A stretch of DNA of 64,000 bases from assembly GCF_001432305.1 (NCBI RefSeq), contig NZ_KQ483358.1, forward strand, positions 2,973,710 to 3,037,709. Direction: 5' to 3'. The notes below the pieces were generated by a model that saw nothing but the letters and a program-made list of their open reading frames with translations, had not been told where the DNA came from and did no database searches. Below are positions 42,104 through 51,853 of the stretch, piece by piece. Positions within the stretch are counted from its first letter, which is position 1, and each line of letters starts with the position of its first letter. Source of the DNA: Curvibacter sp. PAE-UM (GTDB lineage: Bacteria > Pseudomonadota > Gammaproteobacteria > Burkholderiales > Burkholderiaceae_C). Made by a program: the position numbers and the translations under genes.

Positions 42104-42109
42104 ACACCC

Positions 42110-43411
42110 ATGCCCGGCTATTCCGACCCCGGCTTCGACACCCTGGCGCTGCACGCCGGTGCCGCACCCGACCCGACCACGGGCGCCCGCGCGGTGCCCA
42201 TCCACCTCACGACCTCCTTTGTCTTCGAGTCCAGTGACCACGCTGCGGCGCTGTTCAACCTGGAACGCGCCGGCCACGTCTACAGCCGCATCAGCAACCC
42301 GACCAACGCGGTTTTCGAGCAACGCATGGCGGCCCTGGAAGGTGGCATCGGCGCCATCGCCGTGGCCAGCGGCCAGGCCGCGCTGCACCTGAGCGTGGCC
42401 ACGCTGATGGGCGCGGGCTCGCACATCGTGGCCAGCACGGCCCTGTACGGCGGCTCGCAGAACCTGCTGCACTACACCCTGCGGCGTTTCGGCATCGACA
42501 CCACCTTCGTGAAACCGGGTGACCTGGACGGCTGGCGCGCCGCCGTGCGCCCGAACACCAAACTCTTCTTTGGCGAGACCGTGGGCAACCCGGGCCTCGA
42601 CGTGCTGGACATCCCCGCGGTGAGTGCCATCGCCCACGAGGCCGGCGTGCCGCTGCTGGTGGATTCCACCCTCACCTCGCCCTGGCTGATCAAACCCTTC
42701 GAGCACGGCGCCGATCTGGTCTACCACTCGGCCACCAAATTCCTCAGCGGCCACGGCACGGTGATCGGCGGCGTGGTGGTGGACGGTGGCAGCTTCGACT
42801 GGGACCGGTCGGGGAAATTTGCCGAGCTGAGCCAGGCCTACGACGGTTTCCACAACATGGTCTTCACCGAAGAGTCGACCATCGGCGCCTTCCTGCTGCG
42901 CGCGCGGCGCGAGGGCCTGCGCGACTTCGGCGCCTGCATGAGCCCGCACACGGCCTGGCTGATCCTGCAGGGCATCGAGACGCTGCCGCTGCGCATGGCG
43001 CGCCACATGAGCAACACGGAGAAGGTGGTGGCGTTCCTGGCCAGCCAGCCTTTTGTGTCGCGTGTGGGTCACCCGCTGCTGGAGAGCCACCCCAGCCATG
43101 CGCTGGCCCAAAAGCTGCTGCCGCGCGGCGCCGGTTCGGTGTTCAGCTTCGACCTCAAGGGCAACCGGGAGCAGGGCAAGGCCTTCATCGAATCCCTCAA
43201 GCTCTTCAGCCACCTGGCCAATGTGGGCGACTGCCGCAGCCTGGTGATCCACCCGGCCAGCACCACCCACTTCCGCATGAGCGACGAGGCCCTGGCCGGC
43301 GCCGGCATCACGCAGGGCACGATCCGCCTGTCCATCGGCCTGGAAGACCCGGATGACCTGATCGAAGACCTCAAGCGCGCGCTCAAGGCGGCTGAAAAGG
43401 CAGGTGCATGA
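42110..43411 (+). CDS. O-acetylhomoserine/O-succinylhomoserine sulfhydrylase
   Basis: 433 residues, Cys/Met-metabolism PLP enzyme that makes homocysteine (methionine synthesis). PLP Lys210 in HSATKFLSGHG, substrate block SRISNPTNAVFEQRMAALEG and the VASGQAALHLSV segment. Length fits MetY-type O-acetylhomoserine sulfhydrylase. A foldable leader (42044-42103) covers the ribosome site. Its TGA overlaps the ATG of the next gene (ATGA), so the two are coupled. Confidence 0.93.
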   Translation: MPGYSDPGFDTLALHAGAAPDPTTGARAVPIHLTTSFVFESSDHAAALFNLERAGHVYSRISNPTNAVFEQRMAALEGGIGAIAVASGQAALHLSVATLMGAGSHIVASTALYGGSQNLLHYTLRRFGIDTTFVKPGDLDGWRAAVRPNTKLFFGETVGNPGLDVLDIPAVSAIAHEAGVPLLVDSTLTSPWLIKPFEHGADLVYHSATKFLSGHGTVIGGVVVDGGSFDWDRSGKFAELSQAYDGFHNMVFTEESTIGAFLLRARREGLRDFGACMSPHTAWLILQGIETLPLRMARHMSNTEKVVAFLASQPFVSRVGHPLLESHPSHALAQKLLPRGAGSVFSFDLKGNREQGKAFIESLKLFSHLANVGDCRSLVIHPASTTHFRMSDEALAGAGITQGTIRLSIGLEDPDDLIEDLKRALKAAEKAGA

Positions 43412-44229
43412 TGAAACTCACCGTCAACGGCGCACCCAGCTACTGCTACACCGGTGGCAAGACGTTCGACCCGGCCAAGCCCACGGTCGTGATGATCCAC
43501 GGCGTGGTGAACGACCACAGCGTCTGGGGCCTGCAGAGCCGTTACCTGGCCAACCACGGCTGGAACGTGCTGGCCGTGGACTTGCCGGGCCACTGCCGCA
43601 GCGCGGGCGAGGCCCCGGCCTCGGTGGAAGAGGCGGCGGGTTTCATCGCCGCCCTGCTCGACGCCGCCGGCCTGCAGTGTGCCGCCCTGGTGGGTCATAG
43701 CTGGGGCTCGCTGATCGCACTTGAAGCCGCCGCGCGACTGAAGGAGCGCATCAGCCACCTGGTGCTGGTGGGCACGGCCTACCCCATGAAGGTCTCGCAG
43801 GCCCTGCTGGACGCCTCGCTGAACGAGCCTGAAAAGGCCCTGAAGATGATCAACGTCTTCTCACGCAGCACCCTGGCCGCGCCCCCCTCCTCGCTGGGGC
43901 CGGGCACCTGGATCTACGGCAGCAGCCTCGCCCTGGGCCGGCGCGTGCTGGCCAGCAACCCCGCCGTCAACGTCTTCCACCGCGGCTTCCAGGCCTGTGA
44001 CCGTTATGCAAATGGCGAACAGGCCGTGGCGCAAATCAGCTGCCCGGTGCTCTTCCTGCTGGGCAGCATGGACCAGATGACGAGCCCGAAGGCGGCACAG
44101 GGCCTGATCGCCAAGGCCCGAGAGAGCGGGAAAAAGGTGGAGGTGGTCAGCCTGCCCGTGGGCCACCACCAGATGACGGAAACGCCGGACGAGACACTGG
44201 CCGCGATCCGGGACTTCCTGCGGCGCTGA
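43408..44229 (+). CDS. alpha/beta hydrolase
   Basis: 273 residues (272 if the second ATG at 43411 is used). Nucleophile Ser98 in GHSWG, oxyanion turn VVMIHGVVND, catalytic His near the end (VGHHQM). Overlaps the sulfhydrylase gene by ATGA, so it is coupled in translation. Substrate unknown; related proteins are annotated as generic esterases or haloperoxidase-like. Confidence 0.9.
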   Translation: MMKLTVNGAPSYCYTGGKTFDPAKPTVVMIHGVVNDHSVWGLQSRYLANHGWNVLAVDLPGHCRSAGEAPASVEEAAGFIAALLDAAGLQCAALVGHSWGSLIALEAAARLKERISHLVLVGTAYPMKVSQALLDASLNEPEKALKMINVFSRSTLAAPPSSLGPGTWIYGSSLALGRRVLASNPAVNVFHRGFQACDRYANGEQAVAQISCPVLFLLGSMDQMTSPKAAQGLIAKARESGKKVEVVSLPVGHHQMTETPDETLAAIRDFLRR

Positions 44230-44241
44230 AGGCCGCGGCGC

Positions 44242-44637
44242 TTATTTGCCGGCCATCAGACGCGCCATGATCTGGTCGGCGTCGGCCTTGAGCGGGCTGT
44301 TGGGGTAGGTCTTGGTGAACTCGGCAAAAGCGGCCTGGGCCTGGGCCTTCTGCTCGGCCTCGACCAGGGCCATGGCCTTCTGGAACGCGCTGAGCTCGTC
44401 GGCATCGATCGACTGGGGCTTGGCCTCGCCCTTCCAGTAGACGTCGGTGGCCTCGACGGCCGCGCCACGCACCCCGCCCACGGCGGTGGTGCTGCCCAGC
44501 TTTTTCTGCGGCGTCATCTGCTCGATCTTCATGCGCAGCCGCTCCCAGAAACCGGTCCAGGAGTCCCCCTGGCCGCCGCTCTGGGCATGGGCGCCAAGCA
44601 GGCTCAGGGCCAGCAGGGCAGTGATCAACTTCTTCAT
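44242..44637 (-). CDS. small periplasmic protein
   Basis: 131 residues. Signal peptide MKKLITALLALSLLGAHAQS (cut after AHA). The mature part has a short amphipathic segment and a TPR-like helix pair (AFAEFTKTYPNSPLKADADQIMARLM). Last of the minus-strand set that includes the NHL giant and the CHASE2 cyclase, but hairpins in the 159-base gap before it suggest its own promoter or partial termination. Family not recognised. Confidence 0.75.
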   Translation of the reverse strand: MKKLITALLALSLLGAHAQSGGQGDSWTGFWERLRMKIEQMTPQKKLGSTTAVGGVRGAAVEATDVYWKGEAKPQSIDADELSAFQKAMALVEAEQKAQAQAAFAEFTKTYPNSPLKADADQIMARLMAGK

Positions 44638-44717
44638 GACCTCACTCCTTCGTGCCACTGCGGCACCCGTGGCATGACACCTGAACGGCGTCGATACCCA
44701 CCACGCTTACAAAGTAT

Positions 44718-44778
44718 GGGCGCAAGCGCCCTGAATTCAAGCCGGCTGTGCGCATGACTTGCGCAATAGTGCCGGCTT
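44718..44778. terminator. nested hairpins between the NHL giant and the small periplasmic gene
   Basis: GGGCGC-AA-GCGCCC (44718-44731) and, next to it, AAGCCGGC (44739-44746) pairing with GCCGGCTT (44771-44778) around an inner TGCGCA...TGCGCA. They lie just after the stop of the large minus-strand gene and may stop or attenuate its transcript. No long T-run is present. Confidence 0.45.
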
Positions 44779-44796
44779 TCATGTCCGCCTGGCAGC

Positions 44797-47700
44797 TTAT
44801 TTTTTCTCACGCGCCGCTGCCGCCGGCCTGGCCCTGGAAGAGGACATGGCGTTCAGCAGCTCCAGGCCCAGCGCCTTGTACTTGTTGGCCATGGCCGGGT
44901 CCACCTTCTGCGCCTGCGTGAAAGCCTCCTTGGCCTTGTCCACGTTCTTGCCGGCCTTGTAGGCCTGGGCCAGGTTGACCAGGATCTCCGGGTCTTTCGG
45001 GTCGGCCTTGGCCGCATCGGCGTAATACTTCTGCGCGTCGGCGTACTGGCTGTCCAGCATGTGCAGATTGCCCAGGTTGTTGAGCGCGGCGGCATTGCGC
45101 GGCTGGTTGTCGACCACCTTGCGGAAGTACTTGCGCGCCTCGGCGCGGTCGCCCTGGCGCGCCAGGATGATGCCGGTCTGCAGGTGCGCGTCCATGTCGG
45201 CCGGGTTTTTCTGGATGGCCTGCAGGTAGCGGCGCGTCATGGTCTGCGAACTGATCTTGAGCACCGACAGCAGGTCGCCGGGGAAGTTGCGCTCGATCAC
45301 ATCGCGCCCCACCACCGGCGCGCGCCAGGGGTCCTCAGGCAGGCCGGCGGGCTTGAACTTCTCCCAGGCCTCGTGCACGTCGAAGATGGCAAAGCCCTCC
45401 TTGCCCTTCTCGCGGTAATAGGTGGCGGCACCGGTTTCCCAGGCCTTGATGAAGGACTTGCCCACCAGCGTGGCCTCGACCGGGATCCACAACATGCCCT
45501 CGTGGACCACGTACATGTCGTTCATGGTGTAGCCGTCGGAGCTGGCTTCCACGCCGGTGGCAAACATCATGAGCATGTGGCCGGGCACCAGCAGCACGCG
45601 CGTGGGGATGCCCAGGCTCTCCAGGGCGGCCGAGTACAAGGCCACCAGGTCGTCACAGTCGCCCGAGCGGCGCTGGATGGTCTCGCGCGGGTACTGGATG
45701 TAGTCCACGTAGTCGACCTTGTTGGACGTCACCTGGTAGGGGTTGATCGGGTCCTGCACATAGGTCACGCCCAGGGCACCCAGGGTGTTGAAGAGCGCCG
45801 CGGCCAGCTGGGTGGGCTCCTTGTTGGCGCCGAACTCGGAGGCCACCGAGCGCGAGAAGTTGATCAGCAGCGGGTCCTTGGGCGTGACGAAGGCGGCATA
45901 CCGGCCGCGCTCGTCCCAGCCCATGCGGTGCTTGTCGTAGATGTTGATGGTCTTGATCTGGCTGTAGACCCGGGGCTGGCCGTTCTCGAAGTAGCTGGCC
46001 TCCAGCTTGGCCTGCACGGGGGTGTCTTCGGTCAGCGTGAGGATGTTGTTGTTGAACACGGCCTTGAGCACGACCTCGCGGCTGGCGCCCGGCGCCAGCT
46101 CCGCAATGCGCTGCTCGGTCGGGAAGTCCATGAAGTTGTTGAGCACGAAGCTGACCTTGATGTCATTCATGGTCGAGCGTGTGTTGTTGACCAGCTTGAT
46201 GGCGCCCACACCGTCCTTCTCGTAGAGCTTGTAGCTGTTGGAGAAGACGTTGTGCAGCTGGCCGGCGTCGATCTCCAGCGGCGCGCGGTTGTCGGCCTGG
46301 GTGCTGGCCGCCACGGCCTGCTTCTCGGACTCCACGCCGTCCACGCTGCGTGCCGCCAGCCAGAAGGTGTAGGCCGTGCCGGGGTTGAGGTTGTCGCGCT
46401 GGAACTCGGGCGTGGTCGTCTCGGCCAGCTTGTTGAATTTCTCGCCCTCCTTCTGGTAGACCACATAGCCGGTGACCAGCCTGGCGTCCAGCGCCTTCCA
46501 GCTGATGCGCACGCGCGCCGTGGTGGCCTCTGCCTTGACCTCCTGCAGGGGTGGCGGGGTGTACTTGAGCGCCGCGCCGGCCACGACCGGGCCGGCCAAG
46601 CCTTCCTGGCCACTGGCCGTGGTGGCCGCCACGCGGTAGTGGAAGGTCTGGTCGGGCTTGAGCTGGGCGTCGCTGTACTGCGCGTTCGGGCTGCTGCCGA
46701 TGCGCACAAAGGGCCCGGCCTCGCTGGCCGCGCGGTAGACGTGGTACTGGCTCACATAGGCCAGCGGGGAAGTGGCCCAGCGCAACTCCACGGCATGCAC
46801 CGCCGGCTGCGCCACCAGCTGCTGCGGCGCGCGCGGTTTGTACTGCGTGCTGAACAGCTGCACCCGCGGGCTGCCGCGCTCGGCGATGTAGAAGCTGCTG
46901 GCATCGCGCAGGGCCATGGCTTCGGCCTCGGAGAGTTCGCCGTTCTCCTTGCCGGGGGCGGCGAAGCTGCGCAACTGGCGCCCCTCGAAGCTGTAGACGC
47001 GCACGCGATCGCTGTCCAGCACGAACAGCTCTTCCTGCGTGGCCAGCAGGGCCACGGGGCGGCTGAGCTTCTCGGCCTCGCGCGCGGGGTCGTTGCCGAA
47101 CTCGCGCAGCGGCTCGCCCGCGGCGGAATAGACCGTGATGGCGTTGCGGCTGGTGTCGAGCACGTAGAGCTGGTCCTGCGCATCGATGGCCAGCGCCGCC
47201 GGGCGGCGCAACTCCTCGCTCACCCCCTTGTTGATCAGCTTGAAGAACACGCCGTCGGCACTGAAACCCTGGATGCGGCCATTGCCGCTGTCGGCCACGT
47301 ACAGGCTGCCGTCGCTGGCGATGACGAAATCGCCCGGCTCGTCGAGCTGGCCGTTGCGGCTGCCGCTGCTGCCCACCGTCAGCGCCGGGTTGCCGGCGGT
47401 GTCGAGCTTGTGCAGGCGCGCGCGGTTGCGCTCCAGCACCCACAGGGCGCCGCTCTTGTCGAAGGCCAGGGCCGTGGGATTCACGTCCTTGAGCGGCATC
47501 TCCTGCACGGCGCCGTCCTTCAGGCGCAGCAGGGCCGGCTTGTCACGCGCCACCGCAAACAGCGTGTCCTTGCCGTCCCAGGCCATGCGGCCGGCGGCCA
47601 CGTTCAGGCTCTGCTGCCAGCGCACATAGGGCACGGCGGTCTGCCGCGGCGTGAGCGCGCTGGCGGGTGCCGCGCCGGTACGGAAGTGGTGCACCAGGCC

Positions 47701-48591
47701 GCGCTCGCGGTCGCCCACGTAGACGTCGCTGCCGGCCAGCGCCAGGCCGCTCAGGCTCTGGAACTGGGCGCGCCCGTCGCCACGCGAGCCGAAGTAGCTG
47801 ACCATACGTCCGCTGGCGTCGTATTTCTGGACGGCATAGCCTTCGGCATCGGCGACGAAGACGCCGTCATGCGCCATCTGCAGGGCCACCGGCTTGCCGT
47901 TCTTGGGCAGCAGGCGCAGATGGCTGCCGTCCTGCGCGTAAACCTTGACCTGGGAGCGGTCGCTGAACAGGCCGCCGGCGGCATCGAGCACGTAGATCTG
48001 GCCCTGCGGGTCCACCGCCACGGCCACCGGCTTGTCCAGCTTGTAGGGCACCTTGCTGTCGTCCAGGCCCCTGTTGGCGGGAGCGCTCGCGATGGGCAGG
48101 GTGCCGAGGAAGACGCCGTTGTCCCCGTACATCTGGATGCGGCTGTTGCCGGTGTCGGCCACGTAGACGATGCCGCCGGCCACGAAGATGCCCTGCGCGG
48201 AGGACAGGCCGCCCTCGCTGCCGCGGCCGCCGAAGCGGCCCTTGTACTTGCCGTCCAGCCCGTACATGACCACACGGCTCTCACCACCATCGACCACGTA
48301 GACGGTGTCCTCGGACACCGCGACCGCTTCGGGCTGTTCCAGCAAGGCGCGGCCTGCGGCATCCCTGGCCTGCAGGCTGAGCAGGACCTGGCCGTTCTGG
48401 CCGGCATCGAGTACATCGACCTGGCCGCTCTTGCGGACCACGTAGAGGCGGTTGCCGCCCATGCCCAGCAGCTTGCGGGTCTCCGTGGCCTGCAGGAAAC
48501 GCACATATTCGACCCGGCTGGGCGCAGCGTTCTGCGCCAGGACGGTGCCCTGCAGCAGCAGGGCCAGGGCGGCGATGGTGAAAAGACGCAT
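44797..48591 (-). CDS. giant secreted NHL - FN3 - transglutaminase - TPR protein
   Basis: 1264 residues. Signal peptide (MRLFTIAALALLLQGTVLAQ), about a dozen NHL/beta-propeller repeats to ~560, and two fibronectin III domains (~595-780). A transglutaminase-like protease core follows (GDCDDLVALYSAALESLGIP; VVHEGMLWIPVEAT), then TPRs to the end (RYLQAIQKNPADMDAH, AAALNNLGNLHML). A protein-binding, protease-containing surface or periplasmic machine is likely; family not recognised as a whole. It follows the CHASE2 cyclase gene by 66 bases. Confidence 0.85.
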   Translation of the reverse strand: MRLFTIAALALLLQGTVLAQNAAPSRVEYVRFLQATETRKLLGMGGNRLYVVRKSGQVDVLDAGQNGQVLLSLQARDAAGRALLEQPEAVAVSEDTVYVVDGGESRVVMYGLDGKYKGRFGGRGSEGGLSSAQGIFVAGGIVYVADTGNSRIQMYGDNGVFLGTLPIASAPANRGLDDSKVPYKLDKPVAVAVDPQGQIYVLDAAGGLFSDRSQVKVYAQDGSHLRLLPKNGKPVALQMAHDGVFVADAEGYAVQKYDASGRMVSYFGSRGDGRAQFQSLSGLALAGSDVYVGDRERGLVHHFRTGAAPASALTPRQTAVPYVRWQQSLNVAAGRMAWDGKDTLFAVARDKPALLRLKDGAVQEMPLKDVNPTALAFDKSGALWVLERNRARLHKLDTAGNPALTVGSSGSRNGQLDEPGDFVIASDGSLYVADSGNGRIQGFSADGVFFKLINKGVSEELRRPAALAIDAQDQLYVLDTSRNAITVYSAAGEPLREFGNDPAREAEKLSRPVALLATQEELFVLDSDRVRVYSFEGRQLRSFAAPGKENGELSEAEAMALRDASSFYIAERGSPRVQLFSTQYKPRAPQQLVAQPAVHAVELRWATSPLAYVSQYHVYRAASEAGPFVRIGSSPNAQYSDAQLKPDQTFHYRVAATTASGQEGLAGPVVAGAALKYTPPPLQEVKAEATTARVRISWKALDARLVTGYVVYQKEGEKFNKLAETTTPEFQRDNLNPGTAYTFWLAARSVDGVESEKQAVAASTQADNRAPLEIDAGQLHNVFSNSYKLYEKDGVGAIKLVNNTRSTMNDIKVSFVLNNFMDFPTEQRIAELAPGASREVVLKAVFNNNILTLTEDTPVQAKLEASYFENGQPRVYSQIKTINIYDKHRMGWDERGRYAAFVTPKDPLLINFSRSVASEFGANKEPTQLAAALFNTLGALGVTYVQDPINPYQVTSNKVDYVDYIQYPRETIQRRSGDCDDLVALYSAALESLGIPTRVLLVPGHMLMMFATGVEASSDGYTMNDMYVVHEGMLWIPVEATLVGKSFIKAWETGAATYYREKGKEGFAIFDVHEAWEKFKPAGLPEDPWRAPVVGRDVIERNFPGDLLSVLKISSQTMTRRYLQAIQKNPADMDAHLQTGIILARQGDRAEARKYFRKVVDNQPRNAAALNNLGNLHMLDSQYADAQKYYADAAKADPKDPEILVNLAQAYKAGKNVDKAKEAFTQAQKVDPAMANKYKALGLELLNAMSSSRARPAAAAREKK

Positions 48592-48657
48592 GGTGTCTGT
48601 CCTCTGGTGGTTCGCGCCTGGCCATCGTGGGCCAGGTCTTCTTTTTTCGCTACGGTT

Positions 48658-50688
48658 CTACTTGTCCTGCCGGTTGAACACGCCATCCCAGTCGGTGGAG
48701 ACGGGCACCGCCTTGAACTGCAGGCAGCGCTCCAAATATAGCCGGCTCGGGATGTCATTGGGGTACTCGGCCAGGATGGCCAGGAAGGCCTGCTCGGCCA
48801 CCTCCCAATGCTTCTGACGGAACTGCACCAGGGCGGCGGCAAACAGGGTCTCCAGGCGGTCCTCGGCGGCCTGCGCGGCGCCACGCAGTTCGTGGATGGC
48901 CACCGGGATGTCCTTGCCCGCCACGCGCACACGGTCCAGGCGCCGGAAACGGAAGCTGTCGCAGGTCTTGAGGTAGGTGGCGTCGCCCACCACGAAGTCC
49001 ACACCGAAGTACTTGGCCATGCCCTCCAGGCGCGAGGCCTGGTTGACGGTGTCACCGATCACCGTGTATTCCATCTTCTGGCCGCGCGAGCCGATGTTGC
49101 CCGCCACCACGTCGCCGGTCTGGATGCCGCCCCGGATCACGAAGGGCTCCACGCCCTGCTGCTGCCATTTGGCCGTGAGCTCGATCATGAGCTGCTTCAT
49201 GGCCAGGGCACAGGCCACGGCGCGTTTGGCGTGGTCGGGCTGGGCCAGCGGGGCGCCCCAGTAGGCCAGGATGCCGTCGCCCATGAACTTGTCGACCGTG
49301 CCGTCGTGCGCGTAGATCAGCTGCACCATGGCGCCCAGGTATTCGTTGAGGCGCGCCACCACCACCTGCGGCTTGTGGCGCTCGCTGAAGGCGGTGAAGC
49401 CCTTGATGTCGGTGAACATCACCGTCACCTCGCGGTTGTCGCCGCCGATGCGCGCCGCGCCCGGGTTTTTCTCAAGCTGGCTGACCAGCTTGCTGGAGAG
49501 ATAGCTGGAGAACATGGCCCGCATCTCGCGCGCGTTGCGCTCCAGCACCATGTAGCGAAAGCCACCACCCACCAGCAGGGCCACCGTGGCCGCCAGCGGC
49601 GGGTAGACCATGCTGACCCATTGCCCCTGCAGGAAGAGCCAGTAGCTCAGGCCCACGTAGGCTGCCCCCAGCAGCAGCACGGCAGGAATGGCGCGGTGCA
49701 GGCGCATGCGCGCCGTCAGGTAGTAGCTCAAGCCGCCGACCAGCACGATCATGACCAGGTCGAACAGGGATTGCAGGCCGGTGCGGTGGATGTAGCGCTG
49801 GCTCAGGATGTCGTCGGCCACGGCGGCGTGCACCTCGACCCCGGGTGAATTGGCATGGAAGGGCGTGACGCGCATGTCGTAGATGCCCAGCGCCGTGGCC
49901 CCCAGGAACACGGTCTTGCCGCGCAGCGGCGCCAGATCGACCCGGCCGTTGACGATGTCGGCAAAGGCGTAACGCGGGTAGTTGCCGGGCGCACCGGTGT
50001 AGTTGATCCACAGGGCGCCGTCGCGCCCCACGGGAATGCTGCGCTCGCCCAGCTGCACCCGGAAGGATTCGGCGCTGAACTGTTTCTCGCCCAGGCTCAG
50101 CATGGCCGCCATCAGGCCCAGCGAGGGCACGGCCTTGCCATCACGCTCGATCTGCAGCAGGTTGCGGCGGTTGACGCCGTCCTCCTCGGGGATCAGGTTG
50201 ATGTGGCCGATGCCGGCCGCCGCCCGCTCCAGCTGGGGCAGACTGCCGGTGCTGCCGCTGACGCGGAACTGGCGGTCGAATTCGAAGGTGGTGGCCAGCA
50301 CCACGTTGCCGGCGCGCCGGATCGCCTCGGCCAGGGCCTGGTCGGTCTCGGCGTTCTCGACCTCGGGGAAAAAGACGTCGAACAGGATGGCGCGGGGCTT
50401 GGCCGTCTCCAGGCGCTCCAGCAGGCGCACGTACTGCTGGCGGCTCCAGGGAAAACGCCCGAGCTCGGCAATGCTCCTGTCATCGATGGTGATGATGGCG
50501 ATGTCAGGGTGCGGCGTGATCGGGCCGCGCAGGCTCTTGAAGCGCAGGTCGTAGGTGCGCGCCTCGAAACCCTCGAGGAAGGCGTTCTGCTTGTAGTAGA
50601 GCAGCGTGACCAGCAGCACCGACACGATGGCCAGCAGGATGGATGCCGCGCGCGAACTGCGCCCTTGCAGTGCCTGACCCAGATCCAT
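48658..50688 (-). CDS. CHASE2-domain adenylate/guanylate cyclase
   Basis: 676 residues. N-terminal membrane helix, CHASE2 periplasmic sensor (~35-310, start TYDLRFKSLRGP), three membrane helices (~305-390) and a class III cyclase domain from ~416. The cyclase metal and base positions are visible (VTVMFTDIKGFTAFSERH, KFMGDGILAYWG, RGGIQTGDVVAGNIG). It makes cAMP or cGMP in response to an extracytoplasmic signal. It heads the operon with the NHL giant and the small periplasmic gene. Confidence 0.92.
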   Translation of the reverse strand: MDLGQALQGRSSRAASILLAIVSVLLVTLLYYKQNAFLEGFEARTYDLRFKSLRGPITPHPDIAIITIDDRSIAELGRFPWSRQQYVRLLERLETAKPRAILFDVFFPEVENAETDQALAEAIRRAGNVVLATTFEFDRQFRVSGSTGSLPQLERAAAGIGHINLIPEEDGVNRRNLLQIERDGKAVPSLGLMAAMLSLGEKQFSAESFRVQLGERSIPVGRDGALWINYTGAPGNYPRYAFADIVNGRVDLAPLRGKTVFLGATALGIYDMRVTPFHANSPGVEVHAAVADDILSQRYIHRTGLQSLFDLVMIVLVGGLSYYLTARMRLHRAIPAVLLLGAAYVGLSYWLFLQGQWVSMVYPPLAATVALLVGGGFRYMVLERNAREMRAMFSSYLSSKLVSQLEKNPGAARIGGDNREVTVMFTDIKGFTAFSERHKPQVVVARLNEYLGAMVQLIYAHDGTVDKFMGDGILAYWGAPLAQPDHAKRAVACALAMKQLMIELTAKWQQQGVEPFVIRGGIQTGDVVAGNIGSRGQKMEYTVIGDTVNQASRLEGMAKYFGVDFVVGDATYLKTCDSFRFRRLDRVRVAGKDIPVAIHELRGAAQAAEDRLETLFAAALVQFRQKHWEVAEQAFLAILAEYPNDIPSRLYLERCLQFKAVPVSTDWDGVFNRQDK

Positions 50689-50743
50689 GCTGTCTCCTCG
50701 ATAAAGTACGGTCTAGGTTACCAGCTTGCCCAGCGTCTGTGTA

Positions 50744-51403
50744 TCAGTTCGGCGCCACGGCGCGCCGGTGCCAGTCCACCCAGTAGGCCCAGAGCACCAG
50801 CAGCCACTGCAGCTGGCCGATCCAGGCGATGGCCTCGACGCTGGGCGGCGGGCTGCCCAGCACATTGCCGGCGTAGACCACGAAGAGGAAGAGCACCAGG
50901 CCCACCAGGCCCCAGCGCCCGGCGCCGTCCAGCGCGCGTGTGCTGCGGCTGTAAAGCCACACGCCCAGCATGAAGAGCGGCACCTCCAGCGCCAGCGTGA
51001 GCAGCAGAGAAGACCACAGGCGCAGGCCGAGCACGGAGCCGCCCCAGGGCCACAGGGGCAGGTCCGGCCGGTGCACCAGCAGGTCCAGCAGCCAATGGCT
51101 CAGGACCAGCCCGGCCAGGATCAGGGCGCTGCGGCGGTCGCGCCGCAGCAGGAAATGCAGGCCGGCCAGCAAGGCGGCCCAGCCCAACACGGCCAGCAGG
51201 CTGTGCGACCAGGGGTAGTGCTCGAAGACCAGGGGCGTGACCGCCGTGGCACCGGGTTCGATGCGCACCCGCTCCAGCCCCATGAGCAGGAAGGTGGGCC
51301 ACAACAGGTCGATGAACTGGGCCGCCAGGAACAGCGTACCCAGCGACACCCGGGGCGCTGCGGTCTTGGCGGCAAAGCCGATGGCGAAGTGGCCGATGAA
51401 CAT
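50744..51403 (-). CDS. YdjM/DUF457-like multi-pass membrane hydrolase
   Basis: 219 residues, about seven hydrophobic segments. The family's HFAIGFAAK start and HSLLAVLGW histidine motif (metal-dependent hydrolase-like membrane proteins) are present. Function uncertain. Monocistronic by spacing, with its stop 55 bases from the divergently organised cyclase gene end. Confidence 0.8.
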   Translation of the reverse strand: MFIGHFAIGFAAKTAAPRVSLGTLFLAAQFIDLLWPTFLLMGLERVRIEPGATAVTPLVFEHYPWSHSLLAVLGWAALLAGLHFLLRRDRRSALILAGLVLSHWLLDLLVHRPDLPLWPWGGSVLGLRLWSSLLLTLALEVPLFMLGVWLYSRSTRALDGAGRWGLVGLVLFLFVVYAGNVLGSPPPSVEAIAWIGQLQWLLVLWAYWVDWHRRAVAPN

Positions 51404-51517
51404 GGGTGTCAGCTCCTGCGGCGTTTCGTGATCGCGGCACTATAACCGGGAGCGCTTGCCGCGACCGGGCCCCGCGCCCTACACTGCGGCATCGAACACC
51501 CCAAGAGGAGACCTGAC

Positions 51518-51844
51518 ATGAGCAGCCCCGCCGCCACCGATCCGCGCAGCTTCACGCGCTTTGCCGACTTCTACCCCTTCTACCTGGGCGAGCACAGCAA
51601 CCGCACCTGCCGCCGCCTGCATTTCATCGGCAGCACGCTGAGCCTGGCCTGCCTGGCCATGCTGGTGGTCACGGCCCAGCCGCAGTACTTCCTCTACGCC
51701 CTGCTGTTGGGCTACGGCTTCGCCTGGCTGGGCCACTTCGGCTTCGAGAAGAACAAACCCGCCAGCTTCAAGCGCCCGCTCTACAGTTTCATGGGCGACT
51801 GGGTCATGTACAAGGACATCTGGACGGGCAAGATTCCGTTCTGA
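51518..51844 (+). CDS. DUF962 / Mpo1-like membrane protein
   Basis: 108 residues. The family pattern is clear: FADFYPFYLGEHSNRTCRRLHFIGSTLSL, then two helices and GYGFAWLGHFGFEKNKPASFKRPLYSFMGDWVMYKD. Yeast Mpo1 relatives are 2-hydroxy fatty acid dioxygenases, but activity of the bacterial members is unproved. AGGAGA precedes the ATG. Convergent with the YihY gene. Confidence 0.92.
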   Translation: MSSPAATDPRSFTRFADFYPFYLGEHSNRTCRRLHFIGSTLSLACLAMLVVTAQPQYFLYALLLGYGFAWLGHFGFEKNKPASFKRPLYSFMGDWVMYKDIWTGKIPF

Positions 51845-51853
51845 CCCGGATTG

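Noticed and set aside
41963-42109. SAM-II or SAH riboswitch upstream of the sulfhydrylase gene
   Set aside because: The stems seen do not fit the conserved cores I know for these classes; kept only as an unclassified leader.
48605-48655. CCTGGCC/GGCCAGG hairpin followed by T-run between the cyclase and NHL genes
   Set aside because: The T-run is on the plus-strand side while both genes are read on the minus strand, so it is not a terminator for them.
45061-48741. Long plus-strand frame opposite the NHL giant
   Set aside because: Composition is that of an antisense frame and it has no recognisable domain, while the minus-strand protein has a signal peptide and clear repeats.
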